Origin: Hypsibius dujardini
Lineage: Eukaryota; Tardigrada; Eutardigrada; Parachela; Hypsibiidae
Length of the DNA stretch: 21,375 nucleotides
Assembly: GCA_001579985.1 (NCBI GenBank)
Contig: LRSR01006291.1
Location: 1-21,375 of the forward strand
Direction of reading: 5' to 3'
Shown here: piece by piece, positions 9,060-16,389 of the stretch
How the letters are laid out: each line of letters starts with the position of its first letter
How positions within the stretch are numbered: the first letter of the stretch is position 1
Position numbers and translations under genes: made by a program
The notes under the pieces: generated by a model
The model's database searches: none
Told to the model about the DNA's origin: nothing
What the model saw: only the letters and a program-made list of their open reading frames with translations

Positions 9060-9403
9060 AGCCCAATCTCATAAGGCTCACCCACGCACACAACATTAAT
9101 GCTGCCTAAGGCAAACATCACTCGAAAAAAAATCCAATGACCTACGCCATACAGCTTCCCTAGTAGGAGAAATCTACCGTATGCTGTATTGTGGGTAAAA
9201 CCTGAGCCTACAATACGAGTCTACGGTAACATTAACAACGCCATCTATGTACCACCTCGTAGTACATTTTCATTTTTAGAAAATTGTTTCCACACGTTTT
9301 TATTTTTTCTCGATGGAAACAACATCACATGATGTAGACACACACTACAAAATTAACGGATGTGCAAGATTTCACCTTCGAGAGTGGTGGAATTCTCTTG
9401 CCA

Positions 9404-10137
9404 GTCTGGATCAGAGATGGGCAACTCTGAATCCAGAGTTTGGAGTTTTTAACTCCCCTCCAGAGTTTTTGGCCGGAGTTGAAGTTGAAACAGATGGAGT
9501 TGGGAGTGAAGTTGGAGTTGATCTGCGAGGAGTGGGATTGATGTGTTTTGTCGAATTTTTGGCTTTGAGATTGTATTTAATTGATTTATTGGGAGGAAAT
9601 CGAACGTGACCCACTAAACCTAAGCCCACTTCCTGCCTGTTTTAGGGGAGTCAAGGTGGCTATGGGCCTGGGAAGATGGAATAGAAATCCATCCCATACT
9701 ACGTACAACAGTACACGGTGCAGTTTGCATGTACCGTACTGTATTGTACTGTGCAATACTACACTAGAACTACTGTAGTCTGCTACACTAGCTTTTCACT
9801 TTCTTATTGGAAGAATTGTGAGAAATTTCCTCGATTGAAAAGTGCTGCGATTCGAGCTTTTCCGGCCCTTGGTTCCTCAGCCGTTATTGAACGCACTTTC
9901 AATTTGTGTGATATTACTATTCTCTCTGAACGTCGTCAGCGAACGACTGACGCAAATTTTGAGAACCTGTTGATGTGTCGTGTGAACGGTGACTACAAAT
10001 AAAAATGTATGTTTCTGTTTTTATTACGTTTATTTGACGGGTGGAGTGGAGTTGGAGTTGAGATAGTGGAGTTGTGGAAGGAGTTGGAGTGGAGTTGGAG
10101 TTTGTTTTTACCGGAGTTGCCCATCTCTGGTCTGAAT
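9404..10137 (+). mobile_element. hAT-family transposon remnant with target-site duplication
   Basis: The element itself is 9412-10129 (718 bp). It begins CAGAGATGGGCAACTC and ends GAGTTGCCCATCTCTG, a perfect 16-bp terminal inverted repeat of typical hAT type. The flanking 8-mers are GTCTGGAT (9404-9411) and GTCTGAAT (10130-10137), an 8-bp target-site duplication with one mismatch, as expected for hAT. Both subterminal regions are rich in GGAGTT/AACTCC repeats. The inside keeps only the 3' end of a transposase gene. It is too short to be autonomous. Confidence 0.88.
9787..10002 (+). pseudogene. hAT transposase C-terminal dimerization fragment
   Basis: An open frame ending at the TAA at 10000-10002 reads SYWKNCEKFPRLKSAAIRAF, then ALGSSAVIERTFNLC, ILSERRQR and NFENLLMCR. 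This matches the hAT C-terminal dimerization domain: W-x-x-x-x-x-x-F-P-x-L, the S-S-A-x-x-E-R-x-F core and the LSxRR motif. The remainder of the transposase (BED finger, RNase H-like catalytic part) is absent, so this is a deletion derivative. The coding strand is plus, with the stop about 127 bp inside the right end. Confidence 0.85.
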
Positions 10138-10500
10138 TATACTTTACTGGTTTATGGAAATGAATTTTTTCAACCCTGTATATGACTTTGCTCTGTGTGG
10201 TGTGTGGTAGCGGTAGCCTAATACGGCTTTTCATAGAAGAATCAATCAAATGTAATTTCCAAAATTATTATTATTATCATTAATTTCCAAACGATGAAGG
10301 GAAAGCCCAGATAAATTTAAACGAATGTAAAATAAACAGGTTACCGCACACAGACAAAGAGTATCGCACCAACCTTAGGGTATCTAGCTTATTAAGGCTA
10401 CCGAACTTGTTAACGGTACCGCCACGACCAGGGGTACCGAACCGTTCCCGGTGCGACAGTTTTGGGAAGAGTTAGACGACACATTAATCATAAGATTTCC
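10138..10500. other. Presumed left-end region of the Polinton
   Basis: No gene seen. Between the hAT right end and the protease stop lies AT-rich sequence (to about 10340), then a GC-richer patch at 10340-10460 with repeated TACCG motifs (TACCGAAC at 10399 and 10435; GGTACCG at 10415 and 10433) and a 7-bp inverted pair TCGCACC (10364) / GGTGCGA (10450). The element boundary and terminal inverted repeat should lie here. They cannot be fixed because the right end is outside the window. Confidence 0.4.
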
Positions 10501-11136
10501 TCAAGCCATACCAAAATATTTAACCGGTTTCTTCTCTCGTTTTGGATATCTGTTTTGAAGACGAACCGGTGCAATATTTCCCCTCCTTTTTGCTTTCTTT
10601 TTTGGTTCCTTTTTAAAACTTTCTTGAACTAACTTATTCAAATCATCAACTGGTAAATCAAGAATATTTTTATCAACCTCTTTCTCAGTTTCTTTTTCAG
10701 TAGGACTACTGTTATGCGACATTTCAAATAATTCTAGTTTTTGAACAGCTTTATTTCTAGTAAGAAAGGAATTCACGATTTCTAAATTATGTTTTTCAAT
10801 TTCAGGGTAGTGTCCTGGCTTATCTTCCAAAAATAATTTAGAATATTCTAATAACCCCATTTCTGAGTTAATAAAACTCATACAATGCCACCCACAAGTT
10901 ACATCGATTGAATCCTCATTCTGTATTGCAAACGGCATGGTTATAATTTTTTTAAATCTTTTCATTTTTTTAACAAAATAATCCCCCAATAAGACTTGTG
11001 GTAAATTCCAAGAGTCAAACAATTCTAAATTACTTTTAGTTTTCTTCAAACAAAACCAATGTGATCCACTTGAATCACTAGCATCAACATTAATAATCAT
11101 AAAATCACCTATTTTTCTCAACATTTTTGGGTCCAT
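10501..11136 (-). CDS. Polinton maturation cysteine protease (Ulp1/adenain-like)
   Basis: C48/C5-type cysteine protease that processes capsid and core proteins in Polintons, virophages and adenoviruses. Counting from the ATG at 11136 (211 residues): catalytic His in GSHWFCL (H26), acidic residue in LELFDSWN (D41), oxyanion Gln in AIQNEDS (Q72), and nucleophile Cys in VTCGWHCMSF (C81). The tail is rich in Lys and Arg. The same frame is open upstream to 11286, and the codons just before the ATG (including LSNTDFDDYYFENVFYKG) look like the normal start of this family. The annotated ATG therefore probably truncates the domain. No other ATG exists in that extension; see the slippery site at 11280-11286. 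It is the last gene of the minus-strand capsid cluster, 128 bp after the capsid stop. Confidence 0.85.
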   Translation of the reverse strand: MDPKMLRKIGDFMIINVDASDSSGSHWFCLKKTKSNLELFDSWNLPQVLLGDYFVKKMKRFKKIITMPFAIQNEDSIDVTCGWHCMSFINSEMGLLEYSKLFLEDKPGHYPEIEKHNLEIVNSFLTRNKAVQKLELFEMSHNSSPTEKETEKEVDKNILDLPVDDLNKLVQESFKKEPKKKAKRRGNIAPVRLQNRYPKREKKPVKYFGMA

Positions 11137-11264
11137 TCTATCATTTGCGTGACACCCTTTATAAAAAACATTTTCAAAATAGTAATCATCAAAGTCTGTG
11201 TTACTGAGCGGATAAAACTCATTTATTTTGATTGCTCTTTTACGATAATTTTCTCTCGATTTGT

Positions 11265-13043
11265 TTAATATTTCCTGGAGTTTTTTTTAACTATCGGCGC
11301 AACCCCATTCCCTTGTTGATTAGACAAATATTTACCTGCATATTCATTAGCCATATTTATTCCTTTGATTGCTGTAGGTGCATATGTCTGAACTGCATTG
11401 AACAATCTCGGTAAAAATGCTGCAATTTTTGTTTTTAGATTATTGAAAAATCCACTAATTTTTCCTCCTCCAAATTGTATATATCTAGCATTGTTAAAAT
11501 CAGCCAATGTAGGCATTGCTACTTCTGTTAACCTGCTTGAATAATTTTTTATATTTTCCATTTTATTTCTAGCAAAGTCTATTTCTAAAATTTCATCAAA
11601 TAGCAATACCGTATGTAAGTCATAGTTTGCCGCAATGGTATTAAAAATTATATTTAATTGCAGTTGTGCGTTATTTTTTCCCATACTTGACCCTTCAAAA
11701 GAATCATATTCAGGGTCATTTGACAGAGGCACTCCATAAATCGTGTTTCTTTTATTATAACAAGAACCTACGGTCCCGTCTTTATATTTTATACTAAACG
11801 TGTCGGTGTGATGAAGCCCAAGTGCTTCTTTCAACATTTGATAGGCTCTAGAATAATTACTAGAAATGCCATTCATTTTAAGATTTAAATCATTATTAGT
11901 AGGAACTATTTTTCCATTGTAATCAATCCAGTATTTAAATACATCAGCTGTTACAAAGTAATGAGAATCAGTACCATAACTACTTTTTGCCATTGTGTCA
12001 GTAAGAAAGAATAGTAGTGCTTTCGGATTGACTTGAGAATTAATTCCAAGTTTTATGTTCACATTAATCATGCTACCAGAATTTTGACTTAGAAAACTGG
12101 ATTGATATAAAAGTCTTTCATATCTAATTTGTCTTGGAGTATTATTTAAGTATTGATGATAAGCAATTATTGCATGGGAATATAATTTTTTTCGTCTTAC
12201 TAAGCATACTAAATTTGAAATTGATGAATTAAACATTACAGTTTTACCTTTCAAAGGGTTTTCTATACTATTGACTTTTACAGAAATTGTATCAGCAATA
12301 AAAGTGGTATACGTATTTTGTGGTTGCATAGTAATTCTGATTCCAAAACCTGGTGGAAGTACATCATTCACATTGAAAAATGGATGATTAATTCTGAATG
12401 CAATTCGTTTGGAATTCTGATTAATATTTGCAGCCAATAGCATTTGTTTTCTTTCTATGCTACTATTTGTACATTTTGCTGTCAGAGCTGTATCTCCCCA
12501 TAAGTAATCACATCCAATTACAGATGCGCTATTTTTTGAATCATGTTTAATTAGAGCTTGACTTTCGTTATAGTAACCATACAGACTTCCCTGAGTCTGA
12601 ATTTCATCTAAAGTATAGGTCAAAGAGTTCATCATTTGATTTTGTTGACTGAAGTTTAATACATACTCAATAATTCTAGCTCCGTGATTAGCCACAGTAG
12701 AATCTACTGAAAGTGTATTAATCCAGCTACTATGAAAACTATCAACAAAATTTACTGGATGAGCTTCTAAAATTTGTGTAGCCTGTCCATCAACAAACAT
12801 TTGTACGTTTAAATCGTATTCAAAGGAAATTTGGGATAAATCAATGCATGACATTGAGTCCCCATCTATATCGAAAATTATTTCTGACGTATTAGAGTTG
12901 TTCTGTTCTATTGTAATTGTTGAACAATTTTTCGGAGATAATGTTTGATAAATAAGGTCTTCAACCACATTGTTTATGGGTTGAATTTGGGTCACAAACT
13001 GAGATGGAATGTCTGTAGTGTGAATATTCGCAATAGACAACAT
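11265..13043 (-). CDS. Polinton double jelly-roll major capsid protein
   Basis: 592 residues, the usual size for the Polinton/adintovirus hexon-like capsid protein. Assignment rests on size, on position between the penton-like gene and the protease, on the beta-rich, Asn/Ser-rich sequence, and on details such as FRINHPFFNVNDVLPPGFGI and the C-terminal region. The motif FGGGKISGFFNNL (from about residue 524) is followed by an amphipathic helical tail to residue 592. A Gly-Gly site ahead of such a tail resembles the protease-cleaved C-terminal domain known in mavirus capsid protein; cleavage here is inference. The last codons are AAA AAA AAC TCC AGG AAA TAT TAA and contain a slippery heptamer. 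It follows the minor capsid gene by about 54 bp on the same strand. Confidence 0.82.
   Translation of the reverse strand: MLSIANIHTTDIPSQFVTQIQPINNVVEDLIYQTLSPKNCSTITIEQNNSNTSEIIFDIDGDSMSCIDLSQISFEYDLNVQMFVDGQATQILEAHPVNFVDSFHSSWINTLSVDSTVANHGARIIEYVLNFSQQNQMMNSLTYTLDEIQTQGSLYGYYNESQALIKHDSKNSASVIGCDYLWGDTALTAKCTNSSIERKQMLLAANINQNSKRIAFRINHPFFNVNDVLPPGFGIRITMQPQNTYTTFIADTISVKVNSIENPLKGKTVMFNSSISNLVCLVRRKKLYSHAIIAYHQYLNNTPRQIRYERLLYQSSFLSQNSGSMINVNIKLGINSQVNPKALLFFLTDTMAKSSYGTDSHYFVTADVFKYWIDYNGKIVPTNNDLNLKMNGISSNYSRAYQMLKEALGLHHTDTFSIKYKDGTVGSCYNKRNTIYGVPLSNDPEYDSFEGSSMGKNNAQLQLNIIFNTIAANYDLHTVLLFDEILEIDFARNKMENIKNYSSRLTEVAMPTLADFNNARYIQFGGGKISGFFNNLKTKIAAFLPRLFNAVQTYAPTAIKGINMANEYAGKYLSNQQGNGVAPIVKKNSRKY
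11280..11286 (-). promoter_or_regulatory. Candidate -1 ribosomal frameshift site (A AAA AAC)
   Basis: On the minus strand the capsid reading frame contains A AAA AAC, correctly phased as X XXY YYZ, five codons before its stop codon. After a -1 slip the next codon is CTC and the frame is then open without interruption into the protease gene. The slip would make a capsid-protease fusion. No strong downstream stem was found by eye, as the sequence is AT-rich. It might instead reflect a homopolymer indel. Confidence 0.45.
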
Positions 13044-13097
13044 CTTTTAAATTGTTAATTTGACTATATCTTCAGGAAAAAATTTAATTGAAAATAT

Positions 13098-13859
13098 TTA
13101 ATTTGTTAACATCTTCATTGAAAACCAAATTTCAAAATTAACATCATTTTCCAATAGATTTGTCCTATCGAATTCCAGTAGTTGCCCTGTATTGTAATAT
13201 AATTTCAAAGTTCCACTGAATTGAGTTCGGGGAAATACATCCACACCAACAAAATCATTACTTGATAAAAACATATGATCACTGTCATCTTTCCCATCCA
13301 TTAGTCTTAATAGACCAACGATTCCAGAGATACTACTATTAGAATGAGGTATAATACGGGTAAATCCACTTTGAACAATATTAGGTAATGTAACATAAAT
13401 TAATTCTTTACGCCCAGACTTACTCCAAAAAGTTTTGCCAATATAAATACCTTCCCCATAAATTCCTTTCTCAAATCCTATATGCAGCAAAGGACTATTT
13501 TCGGCCAATTCTATACTATTATTTGGATTTACAGTTAATTGTAAAAATCTTTTATCGTTAGAGTAGAGAGCAAAAACACCAGAATTATTCAAAGTTTTAT
13601 TTATCTCTGTTAGCAGTGATTCTACAGTTCTGTAGTTATCAAGTTTGATTTGTTTATTAATTTTATTGACAATTAAAATATTTTCTGAAGAAAGTAAGGT
13701 GTTATGATTACATCTCATGTAACCGTTATTGATGTCACACACATATTTTTTCTCTTTATTATAATTCCAACATACTTGAGGGTGTAATAGTAATCCTTCC
13801 CCTTTATCCGAAACAGACGAAAATCCAAACTTGAAATTATCTCCCACATAGCTCACCAT
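13098..13859 (-). CDS. Polinton minor capsid protein (penton-like, single jelly roll)
   Basis: 253 residues, beta-rich, directly upstream of the major capsid gene on the same strand. This is the usual place and size for the Polinton minor capsid protein that forms the capsid vertices, homologous to adenovirus penton base. Visible traits are a start MVSYVGDNFKFGFSSV, the central LLHIGFEKGIYGEGIYIGKTF segment and a C-terminal strand-rich end VNFEIWFSMKML. There is no transmembrane segment or signal peptide. Its start codon is back-to-back with the pX-like gene (54-bp gap). Assignment is by context and length as much as by sequence. Confidence 0.72.
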   Translation of the reverse strand: MVSYVGDNFKFGFSSVSDKGEGLLLHPQVCWNYNKEKKYVCDINNGYMRCNHNTLLSSENILIVNKINKQIKLDNYRTVESLLTEINKTLNNSGVFALYSNDKRFLQLTVNPNNSIELAENSPLLHIGFEKGIYGEGIYIGKTFWSKSGRKELIYVTLPNIVQSGFTRIIPHSNSSISGIVGLLRLMDGKDDSDHMFLSSNDFVGVDVFPRTQFSGTLKLYYNTGQLLEFDRTNLLENDVNFEIWFSMKMLTN

Positions 13860-13913
13860 TTTTATTTTATTTCACTTATATTGTAGATAAAATAAATTTA
13901 ATTAATTTCAAAA
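13860..13913. promoter_or_regulatory. Divergent promoter between capsid and fibre clusters
   Basis: A 54-bp AT-rich spacer separates the start codons of the minor capsid gene (minus) and the pX-like gene (plus). It must hold the promoters of both structural clusters; AT-rich TATA-like stretches (GATAAAATAAATTTAATTAA) are visible, with no sharper motif. Confidence 0.45.
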
Positions 13914-14537
13914 ATGAGCCATTCATTTGTTGTAAGTGACAGTGTCGGAAATAAGCATAATGTTAAGGCTAAAAGTTATTTAGAAGCTGCACAAATTAAT
14001 TTGAATGATATTTTAAAAGAAGGGGAACAGACAACTGTTTTGGTTCAAGGTAAAAAGCTTGAAAAAGAATTCAAAATAATTAAAAAAGATGGAAAAGTGA
14101 AAGTATCTCAACTTGGTGAAGGTTGGAAACAAGAAATTAAATCGCAAAGTGGAAATGGGTGGAACCAAGTAATTCAGTCGCAAACTGGTTCGTCAGTACT
14201 GAGAATTCCAAAAATAAAACAAACAAAAGTAAAAAATATCCAATACACAGGAAAAAATAGGGAAGTTAAAGGGAAGACACACAAAGAAGCAGTGCATTAT
14301 ATGCTTGGTAAAGGATTTATTCCTGAAGATTTACGGTTGCCTGAAAATCCTTTGGAACCAATAAAAATATGCAAAATTAATCATCAGTATTATTTGATTC
14401 CAGACAGTCAAAGAGGAGGATTTCTGCCATTTTTAGCTGCATTGATTCCAGCTGGAATTGCTGCTATAAAGGCAGCTGCGCTAGGAGGTGCGACAGCATT
14501 AGGAGGATACGCTGTTAATAAAATCGTTGAGAAATAA
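13914..14537 (+). CDS. Adenovirus pX-like virion protein
   Basis: 207 residues, Lys-rich. The end reads DSQRGGFLPFLAALIPAGIA and continues as an Ala/Gly-rich hydrophobic segment to about residue 202. An RGG or KGG immediately before such a segment is the signature of adenovirus core protein X (mu) precursors and of the similar proteins in Polintons and adintoviruses, and it is a natural adenain-type Gly-Gly cleavage site. The middle carries an imperfect repeat, GEGWKQEIKSQSG and GNGWNQVIQSQTG (about residues 68-93). VKAKSYLEAAQINL (17-30) resembles VKGKTHKEAVHYML (118-131), hinting at an internal domain duplication. It is the first gene of the plus-strand cluster. A role in DNA condensation or membrane disruption is inferred from the family. 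Confidence 0.72.
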   Translation: MSHSFVVSDSVGNKHNVKAKSYLEAAQINLNDILKEGEQTTVLVQGKKLEKEFKIIKKDGKVKVSQLGEGWKQEIKSQSGNGWNQVIQSQTGSSVLRIPKIKQTKVKNIQYTGKNREVKGKTHKEAVHYMLGKGFIPEDLRLPENPLEPIKICKINHQYYLIPDSQRGGFLPFLAALIPAGIAAIKAAALGGATALGGYAVNKIVEK

Positions 14538-14572
14538 ATAAAAATAATCAGCTATAGTATATAGTCATTCAA

Positions 14573-14938
14573 ATGGAGTCTCCATTCAATAAACTGTGGC
14601 CAGAAATTTGCGAGTTCAACGAATTAATTGAAAATTTTAGGCTTTTCATCAGAGATTTAAAAGAGATAAAAGAAAAAGATAAGAACACACTTGATGCCAG
14701 ACTAAAAAGATGCAGACTCTCAATTGAGAAGTTACATCTAAGCCCCATCACTCGATATGACTATTTGCATGAAACAGGTAGTATAATTGAGAATTTATTC
14801 ACCGTTGTCAAAAAATCAAAAAGATTAAAAAATATTGATTTAATTTTACTTAGTATATTGAGAAATTATTGCAAAGTTTTGAACGAAAAAATTTATGTAA
14901 TTTCTGTTGAACCAGTTCTGTATCCGAAATTGCCATAA
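14573..14938 (+). CDS. Small helical protein of unknown function
   Basis: 121 residues, predicted mainly alpha-helical and charged (FIRDLKEIKEKDKN, LDARLKRCRLSIEKL), with no signal peptide, membrane segment or known motif. It starts 35 bp after the pX-like gene. Its TAA overlaps the ATG of the fibre-like gene (TAATG at 14936-14940), so the two are probably translated from one mRNA by termination-reinitiation. The tight coupling suggests a product needed with the fibre-like protein, such as an assembly partner. That is only inference from position. Confidence 0.65.
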   Translation: MESPFNKLWPEICEFNELIENFRLFIRDLKEIKEKDKNTLDARLKRCRLSIEKLHLSPITRYDYLHETGSIIENLFTVVKKSKRLKNIDLILLSILRNYCKVLNEKIYVISVEPVLYPKLP

Positions 14939-15861
14939 TGTCTTGCTCACAGTATTTATCTAGTGAGTTAGAAACATCAATTGAAGACTTTGTTTTGGAA
15001 AATAAAAATGACAATTTAGGAATTAAAATATCAAAAAATAATGTTTTAAAAAACATACAGTGTTTGGAACCTATCAAAATGGAACAGTCTGATGAATTAC
15101 TAACTTTGTCGATAAAAGATCAAAGAATTCAGTCCGACAATAAAATAATAGAAATTAGTGAAAACAATATTTTGTCATTTAATTCAAATGAATGCATCAT
15201 TCCAGGAGGAGGAATAGGGGTATCCCAAAACAGGATAGGTTTATCACTCCCTAATAATCCATTGTATTTACATAATGGAAAATTAGCACTAAAGATTGAT
15301 GAAACGTCTGCACTTAATACAAACGTTAACGGCTTATGTATTTCTATTGAACCTAACTCAGCATTGCAACAAGGCGATAGTGGCCTAAAAATAAATTGTG
15401 AACTGCCGTTACAAATAAAAAACAATAGGTTATGTTTGGCTACAAAACCGCTGATTAACAGATTTTTACTGAACATAGATAATCAAAGAGGTTCATTAGT
15501 TTACAGTGAAGGAAAAAATAGTGGACAAATTTTTAGTAAAGACCAGTTTCTTTTGCATAAGAAAGACCTGGCATCAACAACAATGTCTGGAATAAAATCA
15601 ACAAAAAATAGAGTTGTGAAAATAACTTTATTCTTATTGTTAGAAAATGTGACTGAAATAAATTTGTTAAGTCAGTTTCCGTTTCCTAATGGAATTGGCT
15701 CTTCAACTCTATGGACAAAACAAATATCAAACGAAAAAAATTTAACTCATGTTTTACTTCATCATTTTAAAATCAATGAAGTTATTACAGTAACATGTAA
15801 TGAAAGTAATCGAAGTATATTTAGTTGTAACTTATTAATAGAAGAACTATTTGACTTTTAA
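14938..15861 (+). CDS. Fibre-like protein with adenovirus-type shaft repeats
   Basis: 307 residues. Residues about 54-170 show repeats typical of the adenovirus fibre shaft (triple beta-spiral): alternating hydrophobic residues, a turn with Pro or Gly, and GxLxLxI endings, as in NRIGLSLPNNPLYLHNGKLA, NTNVNGLCISIEPNSALQQG and DSGLKINCELPLQIKNNRLC. Residues about 171-307 form a separate beta-rich C-terminal region that could be a knob. The N-terminal about 50 residues would be the penton-binding tail, but I see no clear tail motif. The expected role is a trimeric vertex spike for attachment; this is inference. The gene overlaps the upstream 121-residue gene by one base. Its stop is 8 bp from that of the convergent secreted-protein gene. 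A tail fibre from another source is the alternative. Confidence 0.68.
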   Translation: MSCSQYLSSELETSIEDFVLENKNDNLGIKISKNNVLKNIQCLEPIKMEQSDELLTLSIKDQRIQSDNKIIEISENNILSFNSNECIIPGGGIGVSQNRIGLSLPNNPLYLHNGKLALKIDETSALNTNVNGLCISIEPNSALQQGDSGLKINCELPLQIKNNRLCLATKPLINRFLLNIDNQRGSLVYSEGKNSGQIFSKDQFLLHKKDLASTTMSGIKSTKNRVVKITLFLLLENVTEINLLSQFPFPNGIGSSTLWTKQISNEKNLTHVLLHHFKINEVITVTCNESNRSIFSCNLLIEELFDF

Positions 15862-15869
15862 TAATAATG

Positions 15870-16286
15870 TCAAAATACTGAATTATTTTTTTGAACATTA
15901 CATGAAGACACAGGAGAAGTAACTCCAAGTTTAGCGTAATTAATCAATTCTTTGCAGCAGAGATTAGGATTAAAATCAATCAATACTGTGACCAGATCTG
16001 GAAATATATTTCTTAATTCAGAAAATGGTGGTAAACATTCTTGTTCTGCAAATCTGAAATCTATTATGTTATAATTAATTCCAGTATAATATGCTTCTAT
16101 GAAACTATCCACCTTTGGGATTGTAAGCTTAGTTCCATTTAATCCTCTACAGTCTATGTAATGATAATGCCTTGAACATTTGCATTGTGAAAGAGGACAG
16201 CCTTCAGTATACAGTAAATCAATAAATTCACTGTGAACTGTAACTATCACCAGAAACAAAAATAACATTGAGCTTGGCAAAAACAT
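15870..16286 (-). CDS. Secreted Cys-rich protein with LRR N-flank-like motif
   Basis: 138 residues with a clear signal peptide (about 1-19, MLFLFLVIVTVHS). Then comes GCPLSQCKCSRHYHYIDCRG, with Cys at 30, 35, 37 and 46 spaced C-x4-C-x-C-x8-C, followed by GTKLTIPKV. This resembles the LRRNT cap of animal leucine-rich-repeat proteins. A later NPNLCCKELINY (from about 106) is reminiscent of an LRR C-terminal cap. Only one or two repeats could fit between, around FSELRNIFPDLVTVLIDFN. There are possible N-glycosylation sites at NGT and NNS. No membrane anchor is seen. The gene is divergent from the packaging ATPase and tail-to-tail with the fibre-like gene. A secreted or host-interaction role is inferred; capture from a host gene is possible. 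Confidence 0.6.
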   Translation of the reverse strand: MFLPSSMLFLFLVIVTVHSEFIDLLYTEGCPLSQCKCSRHYHYIDCRGLNGTKLTIPKVDSFIEAYYTGINYNIIDFRFAEQECLPPFSELRNIFPDLVTVLIDFNPNLCCKELINYAKLGVTSPVSSCNVQKNNSVF

Positions 16287-16389
16287 TTTTTATCTATATA
16301 TAAAAAAAATTTATTAATTTTTAAGTATATTTATATACAGGCGTAAGAATTCTTAGGAATTCTTGAGAATTCTTGGGAATTCTTGTGAC
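16287..16389. promoter_or_regulatory. Divergent promoter with crossed TATA boxes
   Basis: Between the secreted-protein start (minus, 16286) and the ATPase ATG (plus, 16390). TATATATAAA at 16295-16304 reads as a TATA box toward the ATPase. TATATAAATA on the minus strand (16329-16338) reads as one toward the secreted-protein gene. The block 16325-16338 is nearly palindromic. The leader of the ATPase holds the phased repeats at 16347-16386. Confidence 0.5.
16347..16386 (+). repeat. Four 10-bp-phased GAATTCTT repeats
   Basis: GAATTCTTAG, GAATTCTTGA, GAATTCTTGG and GAATTCTTGT (each GAATTC is palindromic; AGAATTCT at the first) follow each other at exactly 10-bp steps, ending 4 bp before the ATPase ATG. 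This could be a cluster of protein sites on one face of the helix, or a leader element of the mRNA. Confidence 0.75.

Larger units (their letters stand above)
7646..9411. other. Non-coding stretch, probably intronic
   Basis: Apart from the trinucleotide tract (8113-8296), a 19-bp repeat (9003-9059) and one possible minus-strand mini-exon (8644-8706), I see no gene, RNA gene or GTPase exon here. If MTG2 continues to the right, this is part of an intron. The plus-strand open frame across 8119-8682 is the AAT repeat plus read-through sequence with no recognisable domain. Confidence 0.5.

Noticed and set aside
15129-15476. Minus-strand frame of 115 codons
   Set aside because: Antisense to the fibre-like gene, no motif.
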